In this document: in pieces, positions 32,401-40,309 of the stretch | Numbering within the stretch: the stretch's first letter is position 1 | Layout of the letters: every line of letters starts with the position of its first letter | From: a virus | Virus record (IMG/VR): IMGVR_UViG_3300025759_000062 | Coordinates: 1 to 64,000 of that record | DNA length: 64,000 bases | Reading direction: 5' to 3' (one strand) | Made by a program: the position numbers and the translations under genes | Notes under the pieces: generated by a model | What the model was told of the DNA's origin: nothing | What the model saw: the letters and a program-made list of their open reading frames with translations, nothing else | Databases searched by the model: none

Positions 32401-33248
32401 TTACATTTACTAAGGCTAATGGTAGTACTTTTAACATTTCAACAAGTGATGCTAATACAAACTACTATTTAGACGGATTAAGTTTTAATACAGGCAATGG
32501 AATATTAACAGCTTCTGTAAACGGAGCTACTAATCAAACTGTAGATTTGGACGGCAGGTATCAATTAGCCGGTACCTACAATACAATTATAGGAACAGAC
32601 TCTGATATTAATACATCAGGAGCAACTGTAATAGGTCAGTTAAATATGACAGATGGTGTGATTACTTCACACACAACCCGCACATTAGATGCAAGTAGTT
32701 TAGGTATAACACAACCTGATCCACCAAGTTTAAATGCTTTAAATATTGTTGGGGAAACTATAGAAGTTGTGTTTGACCAATCCCCTACACCTGATATTGA
32801 TAAATATGAAGTATGGTCTTCTGTTAGTGGTGGATCTTATGGCCTTATTGCTAACATTCCAACAGAGGATATTACCCCTGTAATGACTGCCATTGATGCA
32901 GTATTTTCAGTGAGTGGTACTCAAGCTTACAGAGTTTACGCAATTAAGAATGGTATTTATTCTGTTGCAGCCACTGGTTCTACAACATTTAATACACCTA
33001 GTTTGAGTGTTGTTAATATGTCTGTAATTAATTTAAATCCTGCTTATTATATTCAGTATGATTTACCAGATTCAAGATTTATAGATCATATAGAAATTTA
33101 TATGGATGCTGAAACTACATCTAGTAGTTTATCAAGATCAGGTGCATCTTTAATATATAGTGGTTCTAATAGTTCATACATGTACCAAATTGGTGCATCA
33201 GATTTAGATAAGTTTCATCAATTTTGGGTGGAAGTAGTAGCAAATTAA
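29460..33248 (+). CDS. large tail fibre with repeats and Fn3-like end
   Basis: 1262 residues. Five degenerate 36-40-residue repeats ending TVDLDGRY occur at DNA positions about 29592, 29879, 31220, 31738 and 32459. The stretch at about residues 260-530 (GWGSYFPATNASYDLG) resembles the carbohydrate-binding-type beta domains of fibre proteins. Residues about 1080-1262 contain two Fn3-like units (DIDKYEVWSSVSGGSYG; DHIEIYMDAETTSSS). Probably mediates host recognition. The same repeats occur in the fibre at 35143. Confidence 0.8.
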   Translation: MAIKFLSAINHGAYQLPTVDGSAGQVLTTDGSGNVTFQSVSSSSNYYLSGASFNTSDGVLTLTVAGATNQTVDLDGRYALSSHVHNYDNYGSWNLKTNGTQRTTVQSGGDLNLVAGSNVSLSYSAGGTVTITSTDTNTDTNYYLTGLSFDTGSGVLSATVNGASNPTVDLDGRYVEIAGDTMTGDLNLGNNSLNAVENIYLDNAIYSQGDTNTYTQFHSGDQWRVVTGGSERLEVTNTHTYLQNILYLNSNLNTTSTSEVHYGNISTSANGTVVRGGFMNPASEGNMVHLPHLVNDLSGFNHWGTISVSGLYKSRSGSSGNYTYGSPVTVSDFDNGAAFDSYSSTAGSWYSDNGGNGIYEDGTDTPGVITLEWTNELTYSAWVGIVFGSGSFTATKVKIEAYRGGAWQTLCDLTDNTSNVVLRQIGSNSGTGSATTKLRYTLGGSINNSYFRIHTLYAANYRAGDNNLANISTDVTRGVHFFEKYKDNYGWGSYFPATNASYDLGSSGRRWKSIYADGGDSTQWNTAYGWGDHSTEGYIKDGNTNWNNTYGFITASSTDTLTNKSGNISMFTNDAGYLTSYTDTNDIDYINSASFNTSNGVITGTGVGNAGFTVDIDGRYLLRTNDTFTGALSINGYIKGNGQELILSAGESHSYATGQTSEIVYINAEAGLEILSSPDNWSTGWAGRNSAYINRADATSYLPGTLTVNGHGNSSQWNTAYDNMITAAAVAGGANKTLTLTQQDGGTITATWTDTDTNDVDYINSASFNTGNGILSLSGVGNAGASVDLDGRYQLAGTYNTVIGTDADITTSGATVIDDIYMTDGVITSHTTRTLTPGDIGAAYYDHFRSLGTTAFTAGGGSNSTITTTQLISEMEGDGAFDSYTSAFKTSWSYASNDDLSDAGNFTETAGSSWLTWTDNSSDSTRGNITALAIAPNTGGSAGRVFIYNDQGSTYDPGWREVWTNMSLDPIINATVSNDTITFTKANGSTFNISTSDANTNYYLDGLSFNTGNGILTASVNGATNQTVDLDGRYQLAGTYNTIIGTDSDINTSGATVIGQLNMTDGVITSHTTRTLDASSLGITQPDPPSLNALNIVGETIEVVFDQSPTPDIDKYEVWSSVSGGSYGLIANIPTEDITPVMTAIDAVFSVSGTQAYRVYAIKNGIYSVAATGSTTFNTPSLSVVNMSVINLNPAYYIQYDLPDSRFIDHIEIYMDAETTSSSLSRSGASLIYSGSNSSYMYQIGASDLDKFHQFWVEVVAN

Positions 33249-33252
33249 TATT

Positions 33253-33414
33253 ATGGAAGAGACATTAGAATACTGGCAAGAAATGTTAGCAGAGTTTGAA
33301 GAAGCTTTGCATTTGGAAGAACAAATGAATGAAATAGAAAATTCTATGTACCGTCTGTTAAAAATGGAAATTGAATATTGTCAAAACCAGATAAACTTAT
33401 TATCAAATGATTAA
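33253..33414 (+). CDS. small coiled-coil protein, 53 aa
   Basis: Starts MEETLEYWQEMLAEFEEALH; entirely helical with heptad spacing of Leu and Met and ending INLLSND. The stop overlaps the next gene's ATG (33407) by eight bases. Position between fibre genes suggests a fibre-assembly chaperone or linker, by analogy with other small coiled-coil fibre partners, but no homology is claimed. Confidence 0.55.
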   Translation: MEETLEYWQEMLAEFEEALHLEEQMNEIENSMYRLLKMEIEYCQNQINLLSND

Positions 33415-35137
33415 GACAGAAGTTTTAACAACGAGTAATGTAATTAGTATTGTAGGTGCTGCAACTAATAATTATGATGGTCAAAAGTCTATTGTTCCTG
33501 TATGGAAAAGGGGCATTAGTAATACTATTGTAAATAGTGGTAGTGGTGAATATGATGGTGGTGACCGTGTTATTGGTGGATGGAATGGATATGAGGTTGA
33601 TGGAGATTTGCTTTTTACTGTAGGCTGGGGTGATGGTTTTGCAGTACGTAGGTTAAATGATGACGGTACAATGACAAGGTTGTTTTATGACGGCAACTTT
33701 CTTTGGAGGGATACAGGCTCTACATACAACCATATACAATCAGTTGCAATTGATAAGATAAATAAGAAGGGTGTAGCGATGACATACAATGTTTATGGCT
33801 ATACCACCTTTGATTATAGTGGATTAATGAATGGGGGTACAACATTTGTAAAAGACCCTAGACCATCACATAGCAATCCTCAATACTTTATTGGTTCTCA
33901 GGATACAGGCAATGGGTATGTAAGAAGAGTTGGTAGTAGCTACCAAGGAGGTTTATGTGCTGCAGGTGAATGGATTTATGCTCATGAGCACGATGCAAGG
34001 CATTATCAAAAAGTAATGCGTAGAAATTTACACACAGGTGTTGAAGAAAGACTTGATATGATTAGTATTAAATATCCAGGTTCTGCAGATATTGATAGAA
34101 ATGGATACAGAGGTTGGATATTTTATGATGAAATTAATGATAGAATATATTACTGTACTTTTTATAATGCAAACTTTACTTTAGTTTTAAATGCATCAAC
34201 AGCCAATCCTCAAACAGTATGGTGTGACATGGGTGATGCTGGTATGGGAGATGATGGTTATGAACAAGGTTTATTTGTACCGGATCCTGTTAATGAGCCT
34301 AACTTAATTTACATAGGTGCTAATAGTAGAATTGCTTACATAGATATTACACCTTGTTTTAGTGGAACAAAGCCTACAGTTCTTAAACAGTTTTATACAG
34401 AAAATGGAGAGAGAGGTGCTGCTTTTGGTGTTCAATTTAGAGCAGGTACAAAGTATCAGGGATTAAATGGTGACGCTATGGATAAGCATCCGGGAGATCC
34501 TTATTTTTGTCCTACAACTTCAGACCGTGGTAAAAATATGCTAGATGGTTGGATTGATTTTGAAAATGAAAGAATTGTTGGTTTAGAAAGACATGATACT
34601 GTAGTTGAAGATACTACAACATTAGGTAGAGGTAGGAGCTATAGAGCTGATTACGGAACTAATGTATTTAAAATGTATAGTACAAACGGTACGCCATATT
34701 GGATTAAGTTAGGATATGGATATGATGGTCATGGTTTTAGAGTATGGGAGGATTCTGTGGGTAATGGTTTAGTGGGTAACTGGTCTATAGAATATGGAAC
34801 ATTTACTTTAGATAATAGTGCTAATGTAGATTTTGTAAATATTCAAATAGATGAACATCATGTTCCTTCGGGTTGCTCTTTAAGTTATTATGTAAGTAAT
34901 AATAATGGGACTAGTTGGGAAAACTATACAAGTACAAATGAAACTGATCATCATATATTTAGTTCAACCGGTGGACAATTAAGAGTTAAGTTTGTAGCCA
35001 TGGGTCTTGAAACAAAAGCTCCTTATAAAATGTCCCAAACTTTTGACACAGTAACATATGGCACATTATATGAATCTGTTAAAGATGTAACTATTCCTTA
35101 TAAAGTTTCAAGGAAAAGAATTAGAGGTAAAAATTAA
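33407..35137 (+). CDS. putative receptor-binding beta-propeller-like protein, 576 aa
   Basis: Beta-rich with recurring W/G/Y motifs and Asp turns (GWNGYEVDGDLLFTVGWGDG, GYEQGLFVPDPVNEPNLIYIG), consistent with a bladed beta-propeller or multi-sheet lectin-like fold, and a C-terminal beta domain that ends in a basic tail (KVSRKRIRGKN). Placed between two fibres that share repeats, so it is probably part of the adsorption apparatus. No catalytic triad is evident. It could also be a depolymerase-like domain; assignment is weak. Confidence 0.55.
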   Translation: MIKTEVLTTSNVISIVGAATNNYDGQKSIVPVWKRGISNTIVNSGSGEYDGGDRVIGGWNGYEVDGDLLFTVGWGDGFAVRRLNDDGTMTRLFYDGNFLWRDTGSTYNHIQSVAIDKINKKGVAMTYNVYGYTTFDYSGLMNGGTTFVKDPRPSHSNPQYFIGSQDTGNGYVRRVGSSYQGGLCAAGEWIYAHEHDARHYQKVMRRNLHTGVEERLDMISIKYPGSADIDRNGYRGWIFYDEINDRIYYCTFYNANFTLVLNASTANPQTVWCDMGDAGMGDDGYEQGLFVPDPVNEPNLIYIGANSRIAYIDITPCFSGTKPTVLKQFYTENGERGAAFGVQFRAGTKYQGLNGDAMDKHPGDPYFCPTTSDRGKNMLDGWIDFENERIVGLERHDTVVEDTTTLGRGRSYRADYGTNVFKMYSTNGTPYWIKLGYGYDGHGFRVWEDSVGNGLVGNWSIEYGTFTLDNSANVDFVNIQIDEHHVPSGCSLSYYVSNNNGTSWENYTSTNETDHHIFSSTGGQLRVKFVAMGLETKAPYKMSQTFDTVTYGTLYESVKDVTIPYKVSRKRIRGKN

Positions 35138-35142
35138 GAATT

Positions 35143-38100
35143 ATGGCAACAATAACTGGATCTAAAAGATTATTAACTATTTCTGCTGATGCAATGGCAG
35201 CTGAGAACACTCTTACATTGGGTGGTTTAGGCGTTGCTACACAGACATGGGTAAATACACAAATAGCAAATTTGGTTGATTCTGCCCCTGCTACATTAGA
35301 TACTCTTAATGAGTTAGCAGCTGCATTGGGAGATGATCCAAATTTTGCTACAACTATAACTACAAGTATTAGTACAAAGCTTGATGCATCTGTAAATCCT
35401 ATTAAGAATGCAAGTGTGTCAAATGATACTATTACATTTACCCGTGCAGATAATACTACTTTTAATATTACTACTTCTGATGCTAATACTAATTATTATT
35501 TAGACGGTTTATCATTTGACACAGGAACCGGTGTGCTAACTGCATCAGTAAATGGAGCAACAAATAAAACAGTAGATTTAGATGGAAGATACCTTACTTC
35601 TTTTGATATAACAACTCAAACAGATCCAAAGTATTTAAGAAGCAATGCTGCTGATACTGCAACAGGTCTTATAACTTTTTCTGGAGGTATCACTGGTTTT
35701 ACAAACACTGCTGGTATTAGTGGTAATAACTACAATATTACTGGTGTTAATCAATTAACAATTAATGATCCAGGAGAGGGTATTGTTTTTTCTGGAACAA
35801 CAAATCTTACGTTAGCAGTTATAGATGATGCCTCTGATAACATTCTTAATCTTGCGGGTACTAATGCTAAACTACAAGTAAATGGAACGGATGTTTTAAC
35901 TGCTCACCCAAGTATTAGTGCAGCTACATCAGTAAATAATTCTGGTAGAACATACATCCAAGATATTACATTGGATGCTAATGGGCATGTAACAGGTATT
36001 GCGTCTGCTGCGGAGACAGTAACTGACACAACTTATACTTTAACTGTTGGTGCAAATGGTGGTAACGGCTCAAACATCAACTTAAATCCTAGTTCGGGTG
36101 GTACTAATACAATTAGACTTGAAGGTGGTTCTAATGTAACAATTACAGAGAACACATCTACGGGTGTAATTGAAATTGCTTCTACAGATACTAATACTGA
36201 CACAACATATTTAGCAGGGTCTGGTATTGATCTAACCGGTATTACATTTAGTCATACTGATACTAGTTCTCAATCAAGTGTTAATAATTCTAATGGAACC
36301 GTTATTCAAGATGTAACGCTTGACACATATGGTCACGTTACTTCATTAGGATCTGTAAATCTTGATGGAAGATATTATACAGAGAGTGAAATAAACACTG
36401 GTAATATAACTACAAGTGGTACTTGGACATTTAATGGTGTAGTTAATGGTCTATATCATTCTGTTGAAGAAGATCATTATTACTTTGATGACTATAATGG
36501 CCGTAGAAATGTAAATGCATTTTTAAAGACACAATATTCTGATATTATAAAATTTAGAGAAGTAGCTGATCTTGAGTATTGGAATGGAAGTGCTTGGGTT
36601 GATGGTTCAAGTCAATTAAATAATCTTAAAAATTTATTAGATGGTAGAAAAGATACTAATTGGTATGTTGATTCTACTTATTATAAATTTAGATTTTCTG
36701 TAACTGCTTCTTCATCTTGGCCAACAATGGCTCTTATAGGTATAGAAAGCTCATGGACTGGTTCATCATTTCCTGGTTTTGAAATGATTATAGAAGAACA
36801 ACAAGCAGATAGCTCATGGTCTACAATTGTTACTGCTGATTTTGCAAGTAGTAATGGAGTAACCAACTGGGGTACAATGTTTAAAGCTGATTCAGCTTTA
36901 CATACAGGTAGAGGTGGTCAAAGTTTATCAACTCGTATTACTATAGACTTTTATGGCTGGACACCTAGTAACTCTAGTTATGTAACTATACCTTTACAAA
37001 ATATATTTATATACTCTAATTTTTCTGGTATTGCCAACAATGATTATCATAATTTAATTAATTATGACCGTCATGTAACAGTTCCTAATAAGTTGTTTAT
37101 AACAACTACAGACACTAATACATCATCAACAACTGCACTTGTATTAAATGGCACAGAAGTAGAAAAACGTACATTAGGATCTAATGCGTTTAATAGTACA
37201 CAAATACCTACTGTTAATAATGCAACTCTTACTGTACAAGGTACAGGTGCTCTTGGTGGATCTGGTACATTTACAGCAAATGCTTCTAGCAATGCTACCA
37301 TTAGTATTACTCATGATGACACATCTACTTTATCTGGTTTATATGGTGGTAATAATAATGGTGTTGTTATAGAGGACATTACTGTTGATGGATATGGTCA
37401 TGTTACTGCAATTGGTACTAGAGATTTAGATAGTAGATTTGACAACTATGGTAGTTGGACAATTAGTGACACTGTAAACAGTGAATCAATCAGCTCTGGA
37501 GATACGGTAAATGTAATAGGTGGAGGTGCTACTTCAGTAAGTTATGATGTAGCTAGTAATACTTTAGAAATTAGTTCTACAGATACAAACACAAATACTA
37601 ATTATTATTTAACTGGTCTTAGTTATAATTCTGGTACTAGTGTATTAACAGCAACTGTTAATGGTGCAGCTAATCCTACAGTAGATCTAACTGACAAAAT
37701 ATATGCAGATGCTTTAGCAGTAACTGGAAATGGTACCACTTCTCAGTATCTAAGGTCAGATGGTGATGGAACATTTACTTGGGCTACACCACCAGACACC
37801 AATACAGATACTAATTATTATTTAAGTGGCTTAAGTTACACTTCATCTAGTAGCGTATTAACTGCTACAGTTACTGGGGGAACTAATCAAACTTTAGATT
37901 TAACTAATAAAATATATGCTGATGCTTTAGCTGTAACGGGTAATGGTACAAGTGGCCAGTTCTTAAGGTCTGATGGTGATGGCACTTTTACCTGGGCAAC
38001 ACCTACTGATACAGATACAAATACAACATACACTTTAACAGTTGGTTCAGGTACTTCTAACGCTGCAAACATTAATCTTAATCCTAATACAGGTGGTACT

Positions 38101-39321
38101 AACACCGTTAAAATTGCAGGTGGAACTAACGTTCAAGTTACAGAGGACACATCTACAGGTGTAATTGAAATTGCTGCAACAGATACTAACACAACCTATT
38201 CTGCTGGTGCTGGTCTTATATTAAATAGCCCTACTGTATTTGAAATAGACTATTCAAATAATCCAACTGCTATTATGGGTAGTAATGTTCCAACCGGTAC
38301 AGCAGCTCCTTCTTCAGAAATATTACTTAATGATTCAGGAGGTTCTTTTAAACAACCTATTAATACTATTGGTTTATCTAATTTTTTTAATGATATTGGA
38401 GCTGGTTCAAGTACAGGTGATATTACGAGTGTAAGACTTTCTGGTGATAGTGGATATGCACAAGTTAACAGCGGTGCTGCAATATTTGATGTAGTTGGTG
38501 GTACTGGTATTACAACATCAGGTAGTGGTACAACTTTAACAATTACTAACACGGTAACAGATACCACTTATTCAGCGGGGTCTGGTCTTGAACTTAGTGG
38601 CACAACATTTAGTGTTGATGTGGTTGATAGTACTACACAAACAACAATTGCTAATGCTAGAACTACAACTTCAGGTAGAACATATGCTATACAGTTTGAT
38701 GCAAGTGGTAATTTAGTAGTTAATGTTCCTTGGGTAGATACAAACACAAATACAACTTATACTGCTGATGGTAACTATGGTATGACTTTATCTGGTACAG
38801 CTTTCCGTTTGGAAAATGACCGTAGAAGAAATAGTAGTAGTACAGATATTTATACAGGTAATACTCATGACTATACACACTATGATGCTTCACACGGTAT
38901 TAGATGGTATACGGCAGGTTCTCAAGATATGTTTTTAACAGATGCGGGTGTGTTACATGTTGATAGTGATGTCATTGCTTATTCTAGTACAATATCAGAT
39001 CAATCATTTAAAGATGATGTTGTTACTATAGAAAATGCTATAGATAAAGTTAAGAAACTGAGAGGTGTTGAGTACACTTGGAATGCAGGTTCTAGAAAAG
39101 GTAAAAAAGATTTAGGTCTTATTGCTCAAGAAGTTGAAGAAGTATTACCAGAAATTGTTCATGAGCATGAAATGCCGCTTATGGAAGATGCAGAAGCTGG
39201 TAAAACATATAAGACTGTAGATTATGAAAAAATGGTTGGGGTTCTTATAGAAGCAGTTAAAGAACAACAAACACAAATAGATTCTCTAAAAGCACAGATA
39301 GAACAATTAAAATCTAAGTAA
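35143..39321 (+). CDS. tail fibre with C-terminal S74 chaperone
   Basis: 1392 residues. N-terminus has the TQTWVNTQIANLVDSAP element of fibre attachment or trimerisation modules. Three repeats related to the fibre at 29460 appear near DNA 35489, 37589 and 37812, plus a duplicated YADALAVTGNGT unit. Residues about 1285-1392 form the intramolecular chaperone of endosialidase type (Peptidase_S74): SDQSFKDDV with the Ser/Lys catalytic pair, then LRGVEYTWN, GLIAQEVEEVLPEIV and a trimeric coiled coil to the C-terminus. The chaperone is normally cut off after trimer folding. Host recognition is the likely role. Confidence 0.9.
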   Translation: MATITGSKRLLTISADAMAAENTLTLGGLGVATQTWVNTQIANLVDSAPATLDTLNELAAALGDDPNFATTITTSISTKLDASVNPIKNASVSNDTITFTRADNTTFNITTSDANTNYYLDGLSFDTGTGVLTASVNGATNKTVDLDGRYLTSFDITTQTDPKYLRSNAADTATGLITFSGGITGFTNTAGISGNNYNITGVNQLTINDPGEGIVFSGTTNLTLAVIDDASDNILNLAGTNAKLQVNGTDVLTAHPSISAATSVNNSGRTYIQDITLDANGHVTGIASAAETVTDTTYTLTVGANGGNGSNINLNPSSGGTNTIRLEGGSNVTITENTSTGVIEIASTDTNTDTTYLAGSGIDLTGITFSHTDTSSQSSVNNSNGTVIQDVTLDTYGHVTSLGSVNLDGRYYTESEINTGNITTSGTWTFNGVVNGLYHSVEEDHYYFDDYNGRRNVNAFLKTQYSDIIKFREVADLEYWNGSAWVDGSSQLNNLKNLLDGRKDTNWYVDSTYYKFRFSVTASSSWPTMALIGIESSWTGSSFPGFEMIIEEQQADSSWSTIVTADFASSNGVTNWGTMFKADSALHTGRGGQSLSTRITIDFYGWTPSNSSYVTIPLQNIFIYSNFSGIANNDYHNLINYDRHVTVPNKLFITTTDTNTSSTTALVLNGTEVEKRTLGSNAFNSTQIPTVNNATLTVQGTGALGGSGTFTANASSNATISITHDDTSTLSGLYGGNNNGVVIEDITVDGYGHVTAIGTRDLDSRFDNYGSWTISDTVNSESISSGDTVNVIGGGATSVSYDVASNTLEISSTDTNTNTNYYLTGLSYNSGTSVLTATVNGAANPTVDLTDKIYADALAVTGNGTTSQYLRSDGDGTFTWATPPDTNTDTNYYLSGLSYTSSSSVLTATVTGGTNQTLDLTNKIYADALAVTGNGTSGQFLRSDGDGTFTWATPTDTDTNTTYTLTVGSGTSNAANINLNPNTGGTNTVKIAGGTNVQVTEDTSTGVIEIAATDTNTTYSAGAGLILNSPTVFEIDYSNNPTAIMGSNVPTGTAAPSSEILLNDSGGSFKQPINTIGLSNFFNDIGAGSSTGDITSVRLSGDSGYAQVNSGAAIFDVVGGTGITTSGSGTTLTITNTVTDTTYSAGSGLELSGTTFSVDVVDSTTQTTIANARTTTSGRTYAIQFDASGNLVVNVPWVDTNTNTTYTADGNYGMTLSGTAFRLENDRRRNSSSTDIYTGNTHDYTHYDASHGIRWYTAGSQDMFLTDAGVLHVDSDVIAYSSTISDQSFKDDVVTIENAIDKVKKLRGVEYTWNAGSRKGKKDLGLIAQEVEEVLPEIVHEHEMPLMEDAEAGKTYKTVDYEKMVGVLIEAVKEQQTQIDSLKAQIEQLKSK

Positions 39322-39322
39322 G

Positions 39323-39826
39323 ATGCCATTACAAGGATCAGGTCAAATATCAATTTCTGAAATTGTAGGTGAACTATATCAAGTATCCCCTGCAAATGAT
39401 TCAGATAGAAGTTTAGCTAATTTATCTGCGGCTGCAAATAATACAGATTCCTGCAATACAGGTTCATTACCGGCTTCTAATGCAGCACCACATGCAATGT
39501 CAGAGTTTTATAACTATGATCATCAATGTACGTCAGGACCTACATTAACACAATGTAATGTAGTTGGACCATATGGATCTGATTTTGAAGCTTGTTCATT
39601 TGGACCTATGCAATGTGAAGGTGAAGGTATGACTGTTTATGTTACAGGTACTTGTTGTATTCAAATGGGGGATGCAGTGTATGTAGATTCTAATGGAGTA
39701 ACTTCGTTATTTCCTGGTATATACTATTTGTGTGATTGTTTTACTCCTCAAGCTGTTGAAATAGGAGATGAAGGTCAAGTTATTCTAGTATATTTATGTG
39801 AAGAAGGTGAAGGGGGAGGAAAATAA
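39323..39826 (+). CDS. Cys-rich fibre-associated protein, 167 aa
   Basis: Begins MPLQGSGQISISEIVGEL and continues with a Leu/Ala segment ending APHAMSEFYNYD, a pattern recurring in fibre-neighbouring proteins of marine phages. The rest is Cys-rich (about ten Cys, for example TGTCCIQMGD, YYLCDCFT), beta-structured, and ends in a Gly/Glu tail. Function is probably as a fibre cap or assembly factor; this is inference from position. Confidence 0.65.
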   Translation: MPLQGSGQISISEIVGELYQVSPANDSDRSLANLSAAANNTDSCNTGSLPASNAAPHAMSEFYNYDHQCTSGPTLTQCNVVGPYGSDFEACSFGPMQCEGEGMTVYVTGTCCIQMGDAVYVDSNGVTSLFPGIYYLCDCFTPQAVEIGDEGQVILVYLCEEGEGGGK

Positions 39827-39843
39827 AATTTTTACAATTTTTT

Positions 39844-39873
39844 TTGACTTCTTTTAAAAAAATTATATATTTG
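39844..39873 (+). promoter_or_regulatory. Bacteroidota-type promoter
   Basis: TTGAC (39844-39848), 17 bases, TATATTTG (39866-39873), matching the TTG-N17-TAnnTTTG pattern. The ATG at 39896 is 22 bases beyond. It may direct the coiled-coil gene and later Cys-rich proteins. Confidence 0.65.
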
Positions 39874-39895
39874 ATCAATTAATTAATTATATGTC

Positions 39896-40180
39896 ATGGC
39901 AAAAAAATCAACAAAAAAAGCAGCAGCTGAAAAAAAGATCACTGCTGAGGAGTTAGAACAACTTCAAGCTTTACAACAAGCAATTAGTAATGCTGTTAAT
40001 AATCTAGCTAATATTGAAATTGCAAAACATGAACTATTAAAAGATCATGCTGCAATGAAAGCTAAAATGCAAGAAGTATCTTTACAACTCCAAGACAAAT
40101 ATGGAGAAGTAAATATTTCTCTAGCTGATGGTGTTATTTCAGATATCCCAGAAACAAAGCTAGAAGCAGTAGCAGAATAA
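39896..40180 (+). CDS. coiled-coil accessory protein, 94 aa
   Basis: Begins with a Lys/Ala-rich N-terminus (MAKKSTKKAAAEKKIT), followed by a long helix at about residues 18-75 (EELEQLQALQQAISNAVNNL) and a beta-ended C-terminus. It resembles small helical chaperones or trimerisation proteins for phage fibres. No named family is assigned. Confidence 0.6.
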   Translation: MAKKSTKKAAAEKKITAEELEQLQALQQAISNAVNNLANIEIAKHELLKDHAAMKAKMQEVSLQLQDKYGEVNISLADGVISDIPETKLEAVAE

Positions 40181-40253
40181 GCTTAAACAAGCTTTACATT
40201 TAATCCTATTTTACAGCTGAATAGTAATTAAACTTCTTGTTTGATTACAAAAA

Positions 40254-40273
40254 TTTACGTATATTATAATGTA
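40254..40273 (+). promoter_or_regulatory. late promoter-like box (variant)
   Basis: TTTACGTATATTATAATGTA, one base shorter in the spacer than the other copies. The ATG at 40310 is 37 bases downstream. Confidence 0.4.
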
Positions 40274-40309
40274 TACTAGTAGGTTTTATTAGTTGTAAAA
40301 TAGGATTTT

